A DNA stretch of 64,000 bases from Desulfoluna sp942491485 (GTDB taxonomy: Bacteria; Desulfobacterota; Desulfobacteria; Desulfobacterales; Desulfolunaceae), in contig CALOAX010000017.1 in assembly GCA_942491485.1 (NCBI GenBank), positions 310,001 through 374,000 on the forward strand. Direction: 5' to 3'. The notes below the pieces were generated by a model. It saw only the letters and a program-made list of their open reading frames with translations, was not told where the DNA came from and did no database searches. Shown here in pieces: positions 1 through 9,072 of the stretch. Position 1 is the first letter of the stretch. Every line of letters starts with the position of its first letter. The position numbers and the translations under genes are program-made.

Positions 1-829
1 CAGGGGCTTTTTTCCTGAAGGCCTTGGGGATGGTGGTCTGGTTTGCCACCATGGGGCGCTGGTTCATAAATGACGGGGACATGATTTCGATGCCGTGGGT
101 GTGAAGGGCATCAAGGACGGTTTTAAAGAGGTTGGACTTGGCTGTGATCAGCCATTTGACCTCGGCAAGAAAGCCGGAGATTCGATAGGTAATGGAGAAA
201 TCGCCGAGTTCCAGAATATGGACAAAGGGCTCTTCAAGTCCGCTATCCCTGGCTGCCTGAAGTAGAAGGGGCTCAATGACCAGGTGGTGGGTGTCGTAGC
301 CGAGGGAAAGGGAGATGGAAATGATGGTCCCGGAACTGCGAATGGTGGAGACGGGATGGGTGATGAGAAAGGTGTTCGGGATGGCGATGAGTTCGCGGGT
401 TTCCGCCTGTATTTCCGTATCAAACAGTCCTCGCTCGGCCACGCGACCGAAGTGATCCCCCACGCGTATGAAGTCCCCCACACGAAAGGGGCTGGTGATG
501 CGTAGCAAAATCCCCGCCATAAAGCTGGCCACCACCGTGGTGGAAGAGAAAGCAAACATGCCCGAGACCACCAGACCAATCAGCCCGAAAATTTGATTTC
601 GGAAGGCATCCGTCACCGGCAGGGCCAAGGTTATGGCGATGATGGCAAGGATGGTCAGGCCCATCATGGATAGCTGGCGGGGAATTTTGCGCTCATTTCC
701 AAGGGCCGTGTGTCTTCCCAGGAAAACCCAATGGAAGAATTTGAGGGCGATGCCTGAGATGATGGCGGTGGTGATAAGGGGTAGGTAGGGGATCAGGGAT
801 GGCAATATGGACAAGGGGTAACCTCTCAT
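1..829 (-). CDS. MscS-type mechanosensitive channel, 3' end missing
   Basis: The reading frame opens at an ATG whose complement lies at 827-829 and runs off the left edge of the window (276 codons visible). Three hydrophobic segments are seen at about residues 8-34, 50-72 and 78-112. The third is rich in small residues (SSTTVVASFMAGILL) like the MscS pore helix. It is followed by the family signature FRVGDFIRVGDHFGRV and by AIPNTFL, which mark the MscS beta domain. Members gate in the inner membrane in response to tension and release solutes during hypo-osmotic shock. An in-frame TTG six codons downstream is an alternative start. The gene points away from the trp operon and is separated from trpA by a MITE-like repeat. 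The family call is solid; the C-terminus is not visible. Confidence 0.85.
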   Translation of the reverse strand, partial: MRGYPLSILPSLIPYLPLITTAIISGIALKFFHWVFLGRHTALGNERKIPRQLSMMGLTILAIIAITLALPVTDAFRNQIFGLIGLVVSGMFAFSSTTVVASFMAGILLRITSPFRVGDFIRVGDHFGRVAERGLFDTEIQAETRELIAIPNTFLITHPVSTIRSSGTIISISLSLGYDTHHLVIEPLLLQAARDSGLEEPFVHILELGDFSITYRISGFLAEVKWLITAKSNLFKTVLDALHTHGIEIMSPSFMNQRPMVANQTTIPKAFRKKAP

Positions 830-837
830 TTTTATTA

Positions 838-1049
838 GCCCGGATATTTCATGAGAAGAAAAGTTGATCTAAGCAATGAGATGTCATTGCTGAAGGTTAC
901 TGTGATAATGAAGACATTTCAAAAACACAACATGCAATTGACGGTTTCCTGCTCGCTTTTCTCACCCTTCGGGCGAGCCGAGTGCATCCATCTTCTGCAT
1001 TACCAAAGCATTGACTGTGGATGCACTCAACTCGTGAAATAGTCGGGTT
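838..1049. repeat. MITE-like element, copy 1
   Basis: About 212 bp bounded by imperfect terminal inverted repeats: GCCCGGATATTTCATGAG at 838-855 and CTCGTGAAATAGTCGGGTTA at 1031-1050. The interior (around 930-990) matches copy 2 at 40535-40782, including TTCTCACCCTTCGGGCGAGC. A second inner inverted repeat pairs GAGTGCATCCA with TGGATGCACTC. No protein is encoded. It sits between the MscS start and the trpA stop, whose TAA lies three bases past the terminal repeat. Small size, terminal inverted repeats and no transposase fit a MITE. Confidence 0.7.
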
Positions 1050-1052
1050 AGG

Positions 1053-1868
1053 TTAATCCGTTGCTCTCGCTTTCAACCTGGTTCTGGCTTTGTATTCCCT
1101 TGTCTGGGCCCCGATGATCTTCGGCAGGTGGGGCTTGTCAAGGTTGGACTCGATGATGCGTTCAAAGGCGCTGCCGATGACCACGCCGTCGGCAAAGCGG
1201 GCAATGGCTTCCACGTCGTCCGGCGTGGTGATGCCAAACCCCACACAGACGGGAAGACGGGTCAGGTCTTTCACCCTGTTGTACTGCTCTTCCACGGCGT
1301 CGGCATTGAGACCTCCGCTGCCGGTGACCCCGACCATGGAGATAAGGTAGAGGAAGCCCGATGCTGTGTCGGCGATCATCCGGACCCGCTTGTCGTACGT
1401 TGTGGGGGCCACGAGGCGGATGAGGCTTAGTTTCTCTTTGCCAAGGGCGCCGTCGAGCTCGAAGGCTTCTTCCGGGGGCATGTCCACAACGAGAACGCCG
1501 TCGGCGCCCGCTTCTGCTGCTTGGCTGGCAAAGGCCTCGTAACCAAAGGCGAGCAGGGGGTTGGTGTAGGAGAACAGGACGATGGGGATGTCCGTAAACT
1601 CCCGGATGTCTGTCACCAGCTTCAGGATCTTCTTCACCGTGGCGCCGGCCTTGAGGGCCCGCTCCGAGGAACGCTGAATGACAGGGCCGTCTGCGGAAGG
1701 GTCGGAAAAGGGGATGCCAAGCTCAAGGACATCGAGGCCCGCTTCACACATTTTTTCGATGAGGGCAAGGGAGGTTGCGTAGTCGGGGTCGCATGCCGTG
1801 ACAAAGCCCACCAGAGCCTTTTCGCCCTTCTCTTTGAGTCGTTCAAACCGCTCTTCTATTCGCTTCAT
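1053..1868 (-). CDS. trpA: Tryptophan synthase alpha subunit
   Basis: 271 aa TIM-barrel protein that cleaves indole-3-glycerol phosphate to indole and glyceraldehyde 3-phosphate, passing indole to TrpB. The signature LELGIPFSDPSADGPVIQ is present near residue 49 and contains the catalytic Glu and the active-site Asp region. GVTGSGG (phosphate-binding loop) and GFGI follow as expected. Length matches the family. It is the last gene of the operon. Its ATG overlaps the trpB stop as TAATG at 1866-1870, so translation is probably coupled. The stop lies next to a MITE-like element. Confidence 0.97.
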   Translation of the reverse strand: MKRIEERFERLKEKGEKALVGFVTACDPDYATSLALIEKMCEAGLDVLELGIPFSDPSADGPVIQRSSERALKAGATVKKILKLVTDIREFTDIPIVLFSYTNPLLAFGYEAFASQAAEAGADGVLVVDMPPEEAFELDGALGKEKLSLIRLVAPTTYDKRVRMIADTASGFLYLISMVGVTGSGGLNADAVEEQYNRVKDLTRLPVCVGFGITTPDDVEAIARFADGVVIGSAFERIIESNLDKPHLPKIIGAQTREYKARTRLKARATD

Positions 1869-3076
1869 TACTCAGCCTCCCTTGCTGCATCGTATTCGGC
1901 CACACTGGACATGTCCTTGTCACCCCGGCCGGACAGGTTGATCACCACCACATCGTTGTCCGACATCTGCCCTGCTTTTTTCATACCCATGGCCACGGCA
2001 TGGGAACTCTCCAGGGCGGGGATGATTCCCTCGAGCTTGCACATGATTTTAAAGGCCTTTATCGCCTCGCGATCAGTGACAGAATCGTAAGTAACCCGAC
2101 CGCTTTTTTTGAGCAAAGCGTGTTCCGGCCCCACGCCGGGATAATCAAGACCGGCGGAGACCGAGTGGGCCTCCATGATCTGGCCGTCCTCGTCTTGAAG
2201 TACATAACTTCGCGAACCGTGGAGGACGCCTACGGTGCCTTTGCTCAAGGTGGCCGCATGCTTTTCAGTCTCCAGGCCTTCTCCGGCTGCTTCCACACCG
2301 AGAAGGGTGACCTCCTCATCTTTCAGGAAGGGATGGAAGATGCCCATGGCATTGGACCCGCCTCCGATACAGGCGACGATCAGGTCCGGCAGTCGCCCCT
2401 TTTCCGCCAGAATCTGTTGACGGGTTTCAAGACCGATGACCCGCTGAAAATCGCGGACCATGGTGGGGTAGGGATGGGGGCCGGCCACGGAGCCGATGAC
2501 GTAGAAGGTGTCCCCCACCGTGGAAGACCAGTGGCGCATGGCCTCGTTCATGGCATCCTTTAACGTGCCGGCTCCGGACTTCACAGAGACCACCTTGGCC
2601 CCCAGAAGCTCCATGCGGTGGACGTTGGGCGCCTGGCGACGGATGTCCTCTTCTCCCATGAAAACCGTGCACTCCATGCCGAAGAGAGCTGCCGTGGTAG
2701 CGGTGGCCACCCCGTGCTGCCCGGCTCCGGTTTCGGCGATGAGCCGCTTTTTGCCCATCCATTTGGCCAGCAGGGCCTGGCCCATGGTGTTGTTGATCTT
2801 GTGGGCCCCTGTGTGGGCCAGGTCTTCACGTTTCAAATAGATGTCGGCGCCACCGGCGTACTCCGTGAGGCGCTTGGCGTGAAACAATGGGGTGGGGCGA
2901 CCCACATAACAGGCGAGAAGACGGTTCAATTCGTCCTGAAACTCCGGTTTATTGACGATCTCATAGTACCCTTTCTTGAGTTCGAGAAGGGCGCTCATCA
3001 GAGTCTCACCGGCGTAGGTGCCGCCGAAGGGGCCGAAATGGCCCCGCTCATCGGGATTATAAATGGTATGGGGCAT
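1868..3076 (-). CDS. trpB: Tryptophan synthase beta subunit
   Basis: 402 aa PLP enzyme that condenses indole with serine to give tryptophan. The N-terminus GHFGPFGGTYAGETL is typical of TrpB1. The PLP lysine lies in KREDLAHTGAHKINN, the phosphate-binding loop in CIGGGSNAMG, and the C-terminal NLSGRGDKD is conserved. Length is normal. The start overlaps the end of trpF by about 20 bp and the stop overlaps the trpA start, so F, B and A form one tightly packed unit. Confidence 0.98.
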   Translation of the reverse strand: MPHTIYNPDERGHFGPFGGTYAGETLMSALLELKKGYYEIVNKPEFQDELNRLLACYVGRPTPLFHAKRLTEYAGGADIYLKREDLAHTGAHKINNTMGQALLAKWMGKKRLIAETGAGQHGVATATTAALFGMECTVFMGEEDIRRQAPNVHRMELLGAKVVSVKSGAGTLKDAMNEAMRHWSSTVGDTFYVIGSVAGPHPYPTMVRDFQRVIGLETRQQILAEKGRLPDLIVACIGGGSNAMGIFHPFLKDEEVTLLGVEAAGEGLETEKHAATLSKGTVGVLHGSRSYVLQDEDGQIMEAHSVSAGLDYPGVGPEHALLKKSGRVTYDSVTDREAIKAFKIMCKLEGIIPALESSHAVAMGMKKAGQMSDNDVVVINLSGRGDKDMSSVAEYDAAREAE

Positions 3077-3731
3077 CGGTAAATGGCTCCTTTATAGGGT
3101 CGGGGAGTTGGATCTGGCCCACGACCTGGGTGAACATTTGGATTTTTTTAAATGATTTTTTGCCTGGCTCAGATTCCACACCGGAACTGACATCCACGCC
3201 ATCCGGTTGAAACCGGCGGATAATATACCCCACGGTTTCAGGGCACAGGCCCCCTGCGATAACCAGGGGACGGCTCCGGGGCAGGGACGGGGTCTTTTCT
3301 CCCCACACCATGGCGTTGCCACCGGGAAGCACGCCTTTTCCCCACTCCACCAGGGCGGTGGACGATGGGTACCGCATGGCGGCGGCAAGGCCCGGTTCAG
3401 CCGTTACGTAAAAGGCCTTCAACACGGTGAGCCCCTGCTGATGGAGGGCTTCCGCCAGCCCCGGGGGTTCGTTGCCGTGAAGTTGCACTGCAGTCAATCC
3501 CGCCTTCTCCACGGTGGTCATTAAGGTGTCGTAGGTGGCATTCACAAAGACCCCTACGGACGCCACCTGGGGCGGAATCACCCGGGTGATCTCCCGCGCC
3601 TTCGCAAGGCTCACGTTCCGCGGACTTTTTGGGAAAAAAACCAGGCCCACGGCATGGGCCCCGGCCTCCACACAGAATGCCGCCTCGGCAGGGGAGGTGA
3701 GACCGCAAATTTTGATGCGAGGGCTGTACAT
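3057..3731 (-). CDS. trpF: Phosphoribosylanthranilate isomerase
   Basis: 224 aa, a (beta/alpha)8 enzyme that converts phosphoribosylanthranilate to CdRP. KICGLTSPAEA near the N-terminus holds the catalytic Cys, and QLHGNE and the late GVDVSSGVE stretch with the catalytic Asp are also present. The ATG at 3729-3731 is preceded by AAAGGAAT, a good ribosome site. The C-terminus extends past the start of trpB. A composite repeat lies directly upstream and separates it from trpC. Confidence 0.96.
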   Translation of the reverse strand: MYSPRIKICGLTSPAEAAFCVEAGAHAVGLVFFPKSPRNVSLAKAREITRVIPPQVASVGVFVNATYDTLMTTVEKAGLTAVQLHGNEPPGLAEALHQQGLTVLKAFYVTAEPGLAAAMRYPSSTALVEWGKGVLPGGNAMVWGEKTPSLPRSRPLVIAGGLCPETVGYIIRRFQPDGVDVSSGVESEPGKKSFKKIQMFTQVVGQIQLPDPIKEPFTDAPYHL

Positions 3732-3752
3732 GGTGTATTCCTTTCAATAAAT

Positions 3753-3862
3753 CAAAAAAGCGTGCCTCCGGCGGCCAGGGGATGATCCCCTGGACCCCAG
3801 GTTGCGAATGCTCCCGACCCTCGTTCCTCGGGTCGATCGCACTCGCTTAGGGCTTTGCACGG
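3753..3862 (-). repeat. Composite palindromic repeat, copy 1 (loop subtype)
   Basis: Read on the minus strand: a hairpin with arms CGACCC and GGGTCG around the loop GAGGAACGA and outer GCGAATG-type arms, then CCAGGGGAT/ATCCCCTGG, then the cap GCCGCCGGAGGC and a T run. The cap faces the trpF start codon 22 bases away. Same family as the copies listed below. Confidence 0.8.
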
Positions 3863-3921
3863 TCAAACCGGATGATAAAGAACCAAACTCTATTGACACG
3901 TCGTACGTCGCTGTTTGAGTT

Positions 3922-4731
<810 letters not shown>

Positions 4732-4744
4732 TTTTCTTCCTTAT

Positions 4745-4870
4745 GCCTCCGGCAGCAAGGTGAGCCACCTTGAAAGCTTGTTTGCGAATGCGACTCGGGT
4801 GTCGTCATTCATGCCCTGTCGCGTCCGCATTCGCGCGGAGTGTGAGAGGATGCATCGTGTGTCTCTTGTG
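4745..4870 (-). repeat. Composite palindromic repeat, copy 2 (subtype B)
   Basis: The cap GCCTCCGGCAGC is followed by the mini-hairpin AAGGTGaGCCACCTT, then GCGAATGCG and, about 45 bases on, CGCATTCGCGCGG. The central GAGGAACGA loop of the main subtype is absent. The cap faces the trpC start. Its outer 33 bases (4745-4777) form an inverted repeat with 5147-5179 of copy 3. Confidence 0.75.
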
Positions 4871-5063
4871 CTTGAACTACCGGTGCTTCGGTAGCAACTT
4901 ATGGGGTGTCATTGATCGAAATATTTTGGTCCTCATAGAAAACTTAAGGGGGACCTTACCCTTAACCCCTTGTGATTTGATGCAGTGTGGCAACCTCGAA
5001 AGGTTGAGTTTTCTTCTTCTTTTTACACCACCTCGGTTCTATCGACACCGTTGGAACCGTCCT

Positions 5064-5188
5064 CAGCTTTTGTGGCGGGCGAAGCCCGCGCCGAACGCCG
5101 GTGCGATTTGACCCGAGGAACGAGGGGCAAAGCGCATCGGCAACCCGCTTTCGAGGTGGCTCACCTCGCCGCCGGAGGCATGTTTTTT
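5064..5188 (+). repeat. Composite palindromic repeat, copy 3 (loop subtype)
   Basis: Modules in order: CAGCTTTTGTGGCGGGCGAAGCCCGC, a degenerate stem around CGAGGAACGAG, the hairpin GAGGTGgctCACCTC, the cap GCCGCCGGAGGC, then TTTTTT. The cap faces the trpD stop 11 bases further on. With copy 2 it brackets the trpD-trpC spacer. Between the two copies (4871-5063) I see only a short GCAACCTCGAAAGGTTGAG hairpin and no gene. Confidence 0.8.
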
Positions 5189-5198
5189 CGCCAGTCGC

Positions 5199-6215
5199 CT
5201 AAGCATTTTCCGTCGTATAGCGCACCAGGCCGTCGAGTTTGGTCATGGCGTTGCCGGAGTCGATGGCTTCTTCGGCGAGGACGATGCCTTCGCGAAGGGT
5301 TTCCGCTTTGTCGGCGGCCATGAGGGCGGCGCCGGCGTTGATGAGGATGACGTTTCGTTTGGGGCCGCGTTCCTCGCCGGAGAGGATGTTGCGGGCGATG
5401 CGTGCGTTCTCCTCGGGGCCTCCGCCTGCAAGGGTGTCCGGGGATGCCAGTTCACCGAAGTAGTCGGTGGGGTCAATATCGGTGGTTCGGATGAGTTCAT
5501 TTTTGAGCTCCGTGACCCGTGTGGGGGCGCAGACGCTGATTTCATCGAGGCCGTCGTGGCCGTGGACCACCAGGGCCCGCTCGGTTCCCAGGAGGCGAAG
5601 GGCTTCGGCGAACATCTCGGTGAGCTGGGGGGCGTAGACTCCAAGGAGCTGCCGTGAGGCACCTGCCGGGTTGGTTAAGGGGCCCACCATATTAAAGATG
5701 CTTCGGATGCCTGTTTCTTTGCGTGCGGCGGCGGCGTGTCGCATGGCGCTGTGGAACTTGGGGGCAAAGAGAAAGCCGATGCCCACCTCGGAGATGGCCT
5801 CTTCCACCACGTAGGGGGAGATGTCAAGTTTGACGCCGAGGGCTTCCAGGACATCTGCGCTGCCGCAGGTGCTGGAGACGCTTCGGTTGCCGTGTTTGGC
5901 CACGGTGACGCCCCCTGCGGCCACCACAAAGGCGGTGACGGTGGAGATGTTGAAGGTTGAGAGGCCGTCTCCTCCGGTGCCGCAGGTGTCGAAGCAGGCG
6001 CCGTTGGTGTGGATACGGGTGGCGCTTTTCCGCATGGATCGGGCGGCTCCGGCCAGCTCTTCAAAGGTCTCGCCTTTGGCGGCGAGCCCTGCCATGAGGG
6101 CGCCGATCTGGGCGTCAGTGGCCCGCCCTTCCAGAATCTCCTCCATGACGTCGGCCATGGTGTCTTCGTAGAGGTTTTCCCCTGCCACAAGTTTTTTTAG
6201 AATGTCGCTGAACAT
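5199..6215 (-). CDS. trpD: Anthranilate phosphoribosyltransferase
   Basis: 338 aa, transfers phosphoribose from PRPP to anthranilate. The glycine-rich PRPP loop DTCGTGGDGLSTFNIST, then VTVAKHGNRSVSSTCGSADVLEALG, and the later VVHGHDGLDEIS are all conserved. It is the monofunctional form (no TrpG fusion). It follows trpG after a 58-bp gap and is separated from trpC by a 467-bp repeat-filled spacer. Confidence 0.98.
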   Translation of the reverse strand: MFSDILKKLVAGENLYEDTMADVMEEILEGRATDAQIGALMAGLAAKGETFEELAGAARSMRKSATRIHTNGACFDTCGTGGDGLSTFNISTVTAFVVAAGGVTVAKHGNRSVSSTCGSADVLEALGVKLDISPYVVEEAISEVGIGFLFAPKFHSAMRHAAAARKETGIRSIFNMVGPLTNPAGASRQLLGVYAPQLTEMFAEALRLLGTERALVVHGHDGLDEISVCAPTRVTELKNELIRTTDIDPTDYFGELASPDTLAGGGPEENARIARNILSGEERGPKRNVILINAGAALMAADKAETLREGIVLAEEAIDSGNAMTKLDGLVRYTTENA

Positions 6216-6273
6216 GTGTCGATGGCTCCGTATACGTGAGGTTAATGTGTGTTGTGACGTCAGTTGGGCTTAT

Positions 6274-6855
6274 TTACAGGCCTCTTAAACGGGTGCTCTC
6301 GATGAAGTTCCGGATCAGCCGTTTGCCCGTGGTGGTCATGATGGACTCCGGGTGAAACTGGATTCCCTCGGTGGGGTGCTCTTTGTGCCGAAGTCCCATG
6401 ATCTCGCCGTCGGCGGTTCGGGCTGTCACCATTAGCTCATCGGGAAGGCTTGCCTCTTCCACGGCCAGGGAGTGGTAGCGCATGGCCTTCATGGGGGAGG
6501 GGATGCCGCCAAAGACGCCCATGGCATCGGTCTCCACGTCCGAGACCTTGCCGTGCATGACGGCCTTGGCGTGGATGATGGTGCCACCGAAGGCCTCGGC
6601 AATGCTCTGGTGGCCGAGGCAGACCCCCAAAATGGGGGTTTTTCCCGAGAAGCTTTTTATGACGTCAAGGGAGACCCCTGCCGACGAGGGTCTTCCAGGC
6701 CCCGGAGAGATAACAATCCCTGCGGGCGCAAGGGCCGCTATCTCGTCAATCGTCACCGCGTTGTTGCGGTACACCGTCACCTCCGCCCCTCCCATCTCCA
6801 GGTACTGGACGAGGTTGTACGTAAAGGAATCAAAATTATCGATCATCAGAATCAT
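6274..6855 (-). CDS. trpG: Anthranilate synthase, glutamine amidotransferase subunit
   Basis: 193 aa class I amidotransferase that supplies ammonia to TrpE. It starts MILMIDNFDSFTYNLVQYL. The oxyanion loop SPGPGRP, the nucleophile elbow GVCLGHQSIAEAFGG (catalytic Cys) and the His-Glu pair in FHPESI are intact. PabA is nearly identical in motifs, but placement directly after trpE makes TrpG the better call. A repeat pair separates it from trpE. Confidence 0.95.
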   Translation of the reverse strand: MILMIDNFDSFTYNLVQYLEMGGAEVTVYRNNAVTIDEIAALAPAGIVISPGPGRPSSAGVSLDVIKSFSGKTPILGVCLGHQSIAEAFGGTIIHAKAVMHGKVSDVETDAMGVFGGIPSPMKAMRYHSLAVEEASLPDELMVTARTADGEIMGLRHKEHPTEGIQFHPESIMTTTGKRLIRNFIESTRLRGL

Positions 6856-6882
6856 GGGTTCATCACCTGTTTTTTATGTTTT

Positions 6883-6975
6883 GCCTCCGGCGGGCAGGGG
6901 ATGATCCCCTGCACCCCATATGGCACCCAGTTCGCCAGGGCTCACTGGCTGCGCAACGAGTGGCATGGCTCGATG
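6883..6975 (-). repeat. Composite palindromic repeat, copy 4a (diverged)
   Basis: GCCTCCGGCGGGCAGGGGAT with the ATCCCCTGC arm, followed by an atypical inner part (GCCAGGGCTCACTGGC hairpin). The cap faces the trpG start 28 bases away. The right half of the spacer is copy 4b in the opposite orientation. Confidence 0.6.
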
Positions 6976-7051
6976 CGCTGTGGTGTATTTGAATTGTTTC
7001 GTTCTTATATTCGCTGCCTTCTGATGCTTGCGATTGCATCTGCGATTTTCT

Positions 7052-7152
7052 CACCTTTGGTACCGGGCGCAGCCCGAAGCGAATGTGATCACCCCGAGGA
7101 ACGAGGGGTGAAGCATTCGCGAACCTGGGGTCCAGGGGATTTATCCCCTGGA
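7052..7152 (+). repeat. Composite palindromic repeat, copy 4b (loop subtype)
   Basis: CCGGGCGCAGCCCG, then GCGAATG with CATTCGC enclosing CACCCC GAGGAACGA GGGGTG, then GGGGTCCAGGGGAT/ATCCCCTGGA. The GGAGGC cap is missing. The terminal hairpin reaches into trpE, whose stop and last codons (Ser-Arg-Gly) are made of repeat sequence. Confidence 0.8.
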
Positions 7153-8622
7153 TGTTGCCAGTTCCAGGGCTTTTTCGATGGCTTTGGCTTTGTTCACCGT
7201 CTCCTGCCGTTCGGTTTCGGGGTCGGAGTCGGCCACGATGCCGGCGCCGGCTCTGACGGTTAAGGTGCCGTCTTCGATGACGGCGGTACGGATGGTGATG
7301 GCCAGGTCCATGTTGCCGTTGAAGGAGAAGTAGCCCACGGCACCGCCGTAGGGCCCTCTGGGTGTCTCTTCCAGCTCTGCGATGATCTCCATGGCTCTCA
7401 CTTTAGGTGCGCCGGAGAGGGTGCCTGCCGGGAAGGTGGCTTTGACCAGGTCGAAGGCATCGAGATTTTTTTTCAGGTCGCAGCAGATGTTGGAGACGAG
7501 GTGCATGACGTGGGAATAGCGCTCCACCACCATGAGGTCGGTGACCTGGACGGTGCCGGTGGTGGCCACGCGGCCGAGGTCGTTTCGGCCGAGGTCCACG
7601 AGCATGAGGTGTTCGGCGCGCTCCTTTTCGTCTTTCAGGAGGTCGTCTGCCAGCTTTCGGTCCTCCTGCTGGGTGTTGCCCCGGGGCCGGGTTCCGGCGA
7701 TGGGGCGGACGGTGGCCACGCCCCGTTCAAGCCGCACCATGACCTCCGGGGAGGAGCCCACGAGGCAGGTCTCGCCCAGGTTCATAAAGTAGAGGTAAGG
7801 CGAGGGGTTCACGTAGCGCTGGGCCCGGTAGAGCTCCACGGGGCAGGGGGGCGCCTCGCAGGTAAAGGGTTGGGAGATGACCGCCTGGATGATCTCCCCA
7901 TCGAAGATCGCCTCACGGGTTTTGACCACCTTGGCCCTGAATGCCTCCTCGGGAATCGTGGGCTGGGGCACGAGGGGTGTTTCAGGCCTTTTGTCGGGCT
8001 CTTTGCCGTTGCCGTGCTCTACTTTCTCTATCAGGGCATCCAGGCGCTCTTTTCCGTCTTCAAAGAGGGCCTCCATGTCCGGATTGTCCTCTTTGAAGCA
8101 GAGCACCATGGCCACCATGGTGTGTCGGATGTTGTCAAAGAGAAGCATCTCGTCGGCCAGAACAAAGTGGGCCAGGGGTTTTTCTTTCGGGTGATCGTGG
8201 GGGATCTTTTCAAAGAACGAGACCATCTCATAGGTCATGAAGCCGGTGAGGCCGCCCTGAAACCGGGGCAGCTCAGGCAGTTCCGCTGCATTGTAGCCGG
8301 CCATGAGGTCCCTGAGGACGGTCAGGGGCTCCCCGTTGTGAGCGGTTTTGGTTATGGTTTCTCCGGATTTTACCTCCACGTGGTCTTCAAAAACGCGCAC
8401 CTCCATACGGGCGGAGACACCCATGAAACTGTATCGTCCCCAGCGTTCGCCGCCCTCCACGCTCTCCAGGAGAAAAAGGGGCGTTTCCGGGGTGTAAAAG
8501 CGTGTGAGAAGGGACACCGGCGTCTCCTGGTCTGCCAGGATCTCCCGGCAGAGGGGAATAACGTCGGCACGCTCACCCAGGGCGGTAAAGGCGTCGCGTG
8601 ATGGGAATTCGGTGAGAAACAT
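7141..8622 (-). CDS. trpE: Anthranilate synthase component I
   Basis: 493 aa chorismate-binding enzyme that forms anthranilate from chorismate with TrpG. The N-terminal FLLESVEGGERWGRYSF is the region that binds feedback tryptophan in known TrpE proteins. The catalytic half has IAGTRPRG, LVDLGRNDLGRV and GPYGGAVGYFSFNGNMDLAI. First structural gene after an attenuator, and therefore likely controlled by tryptophan at both transcript and enzyme level. The C-terminal Ser-Arg-Gly-stop is encoded by the end of a composite repeat. Confidence 0.97.
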   Translation of the reverse strand: MFLTEFPSRDAFTALGERADVIPLCREILADQETPVSLLTRFYTPETPLFLLESVEGGERWGRYSFMGVSARMEVRVFEDHVEVKSGETITKTAHNGEPLTVLRDLMAGYNAAELPELPRFQGGLTGFMTYEMVSFFEKIPHDHPKEKPLAHFVLADEMLLFDNIRHTMVAMVLCFKEDNPDMEALFEDGKERLDALIEKVEHGNGKEPDKRPETPLVPQPTIPEEAFRAKVVKTREAIFDGEIIQAVISQPFTCEAPPCPVELYRAQRYVNPSPYLYFMNLGETCLVGSSPEVMVRLERGVATVRPIAGTRPRGNTQQEDRKLADDLLKDEKERAEHLMLVDLGRNDLGRVATTGTVQVTDLMVVERYSHVMHLVSNICCDLKKNLDAFDLVKATFPAGTLSGAPKVRAMEIIAELEETPRGPYGGAVGYFSFNGNMDLAITIRTAVIEDGTLTVRAGAGIVADSDPETERQETVNKAKAIEKALELATSRG

Positions 8623-8721
8623 CGGGCTCTCCTTGTGATGGCGTTTGCTCTTGAAAAATGAATGCGATGCGTTTGCAGGTGGTTATCGGGTTGTGAGTTT
8701 CGCATCGGTGGTTGTAGGGCT

Positions 8722-8756
8722 AAAAAAAGGGCCGGTAACGTGAATGTTACGGCCCT
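8722..8756 (-). terminator. Second terminator hairpin in the trp leader
   Basis: On the minus strand: AGGGCC, one unpaired C on one side, GTAAC/GTTAC stem with a six-base loop, then seven T. It directly follows the attenuator and precedes trpE by 100 bases. It may be a back-up terminator or a second regulated element. Confidence 0.8.
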
Positions 8757-8758
8757 AT

Positions 8759-8793
8759 AAAAAAAAAGGACCGTGAGGTGTGCTCACGGTCCC
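8759..8793 (-). terminator. trp attenuator (rho-independent terminator)
   Basis: Perfect 10-bp stem GGACCGTGAG/CTCACGGTCC with a five-base loop followed by nine T on the minus strand, 26 bases after the leader peptide stop. In the leader RNA the Trp codon run (GGUGGUGG) can pair with CCCACGACACC further on. This is the 1:2 pairing expected for an attenuation switch. I did not compute folding energies. Confidence 0.85.
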
Positions 8794-8818
8794 TGTCAGG
8801 TTCAATTGGTTACAGAAG

Positions 8819-8914
8819 TCACCAGGTAAGGGTGTCGTGGGCAGACCTGCGATAGGAGGTTCGCCACCACCAACGTGTTGCATAAAGATTGGATTTGTTT
8901 GGAGAGTTTACCAT
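8819..8914 (-). CDS. trpL: trp operon leader peptide
   Basis: A 31-codon frame with Trp at positions 15, 16, 17 and as the final residue 31. The ATG (8912-8914) has AGGA six bases upstream. It lies between a strong promoter and a terminator that precedes trpE. In attenuation, scarce charged tRNA-Trp stalls the ribosome on the Trp run, which frees downstream RNA to form an antiterminator. Three adjacent rare codons in such a short frame at this place are very unlikely by chance. Too short for routine gene calling. Confidence 0.93.
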   Translation of the reverse strand: MVNSPNKSNLYATRWWWRTSYRRSAHDTLTW

Positions 8915-8991
8915 GTTCCTGGTTTTCCTTACAACGTTGGCTTGTGTGACTGTGTGATTCGTATGTAATCGTCTTGTGTATCGTGGAGGTT

Positions 8992-9020
8992 GTTATACAA
9001 AGCGCAGGGGCGGGTGTCAA
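8992..9020 (-). promoter_or_regulatory. Promoter of the trp operon
   Basis: On the minus strand a perfect -35 TTGACA (9015-9020), a 17-bp spacer and TATAAC (8992-8997). Transcription would start near 8985, about 70 bases before the leader peptide start. No TrpR-like operator was recognised. Confidence 0.85.
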
Positions 9021-9021
9021 C

Positions 9022-9047
9022 AAATGTTTCTGTAAGTAGAAACATTT
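9022..9047. promoter_or_regulatory. Inverted repeat between two divergent promoters
   Basis: Arms AAATGTTTC and GAAACATTT separated by eight bases. It lies two bases upstream of the trp -35 box and 26 bases upstream of the proposed glgP -35 box. It could be an operator serving either promoter. Six T after it on the plus strand also allow a weak plus-strand terminator, although no plus-strand gene precedes it. Confidence 0.45.
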
Positions 9048-9072
9048 TTTTCGGGTCGAGCCCATGCGCGTG

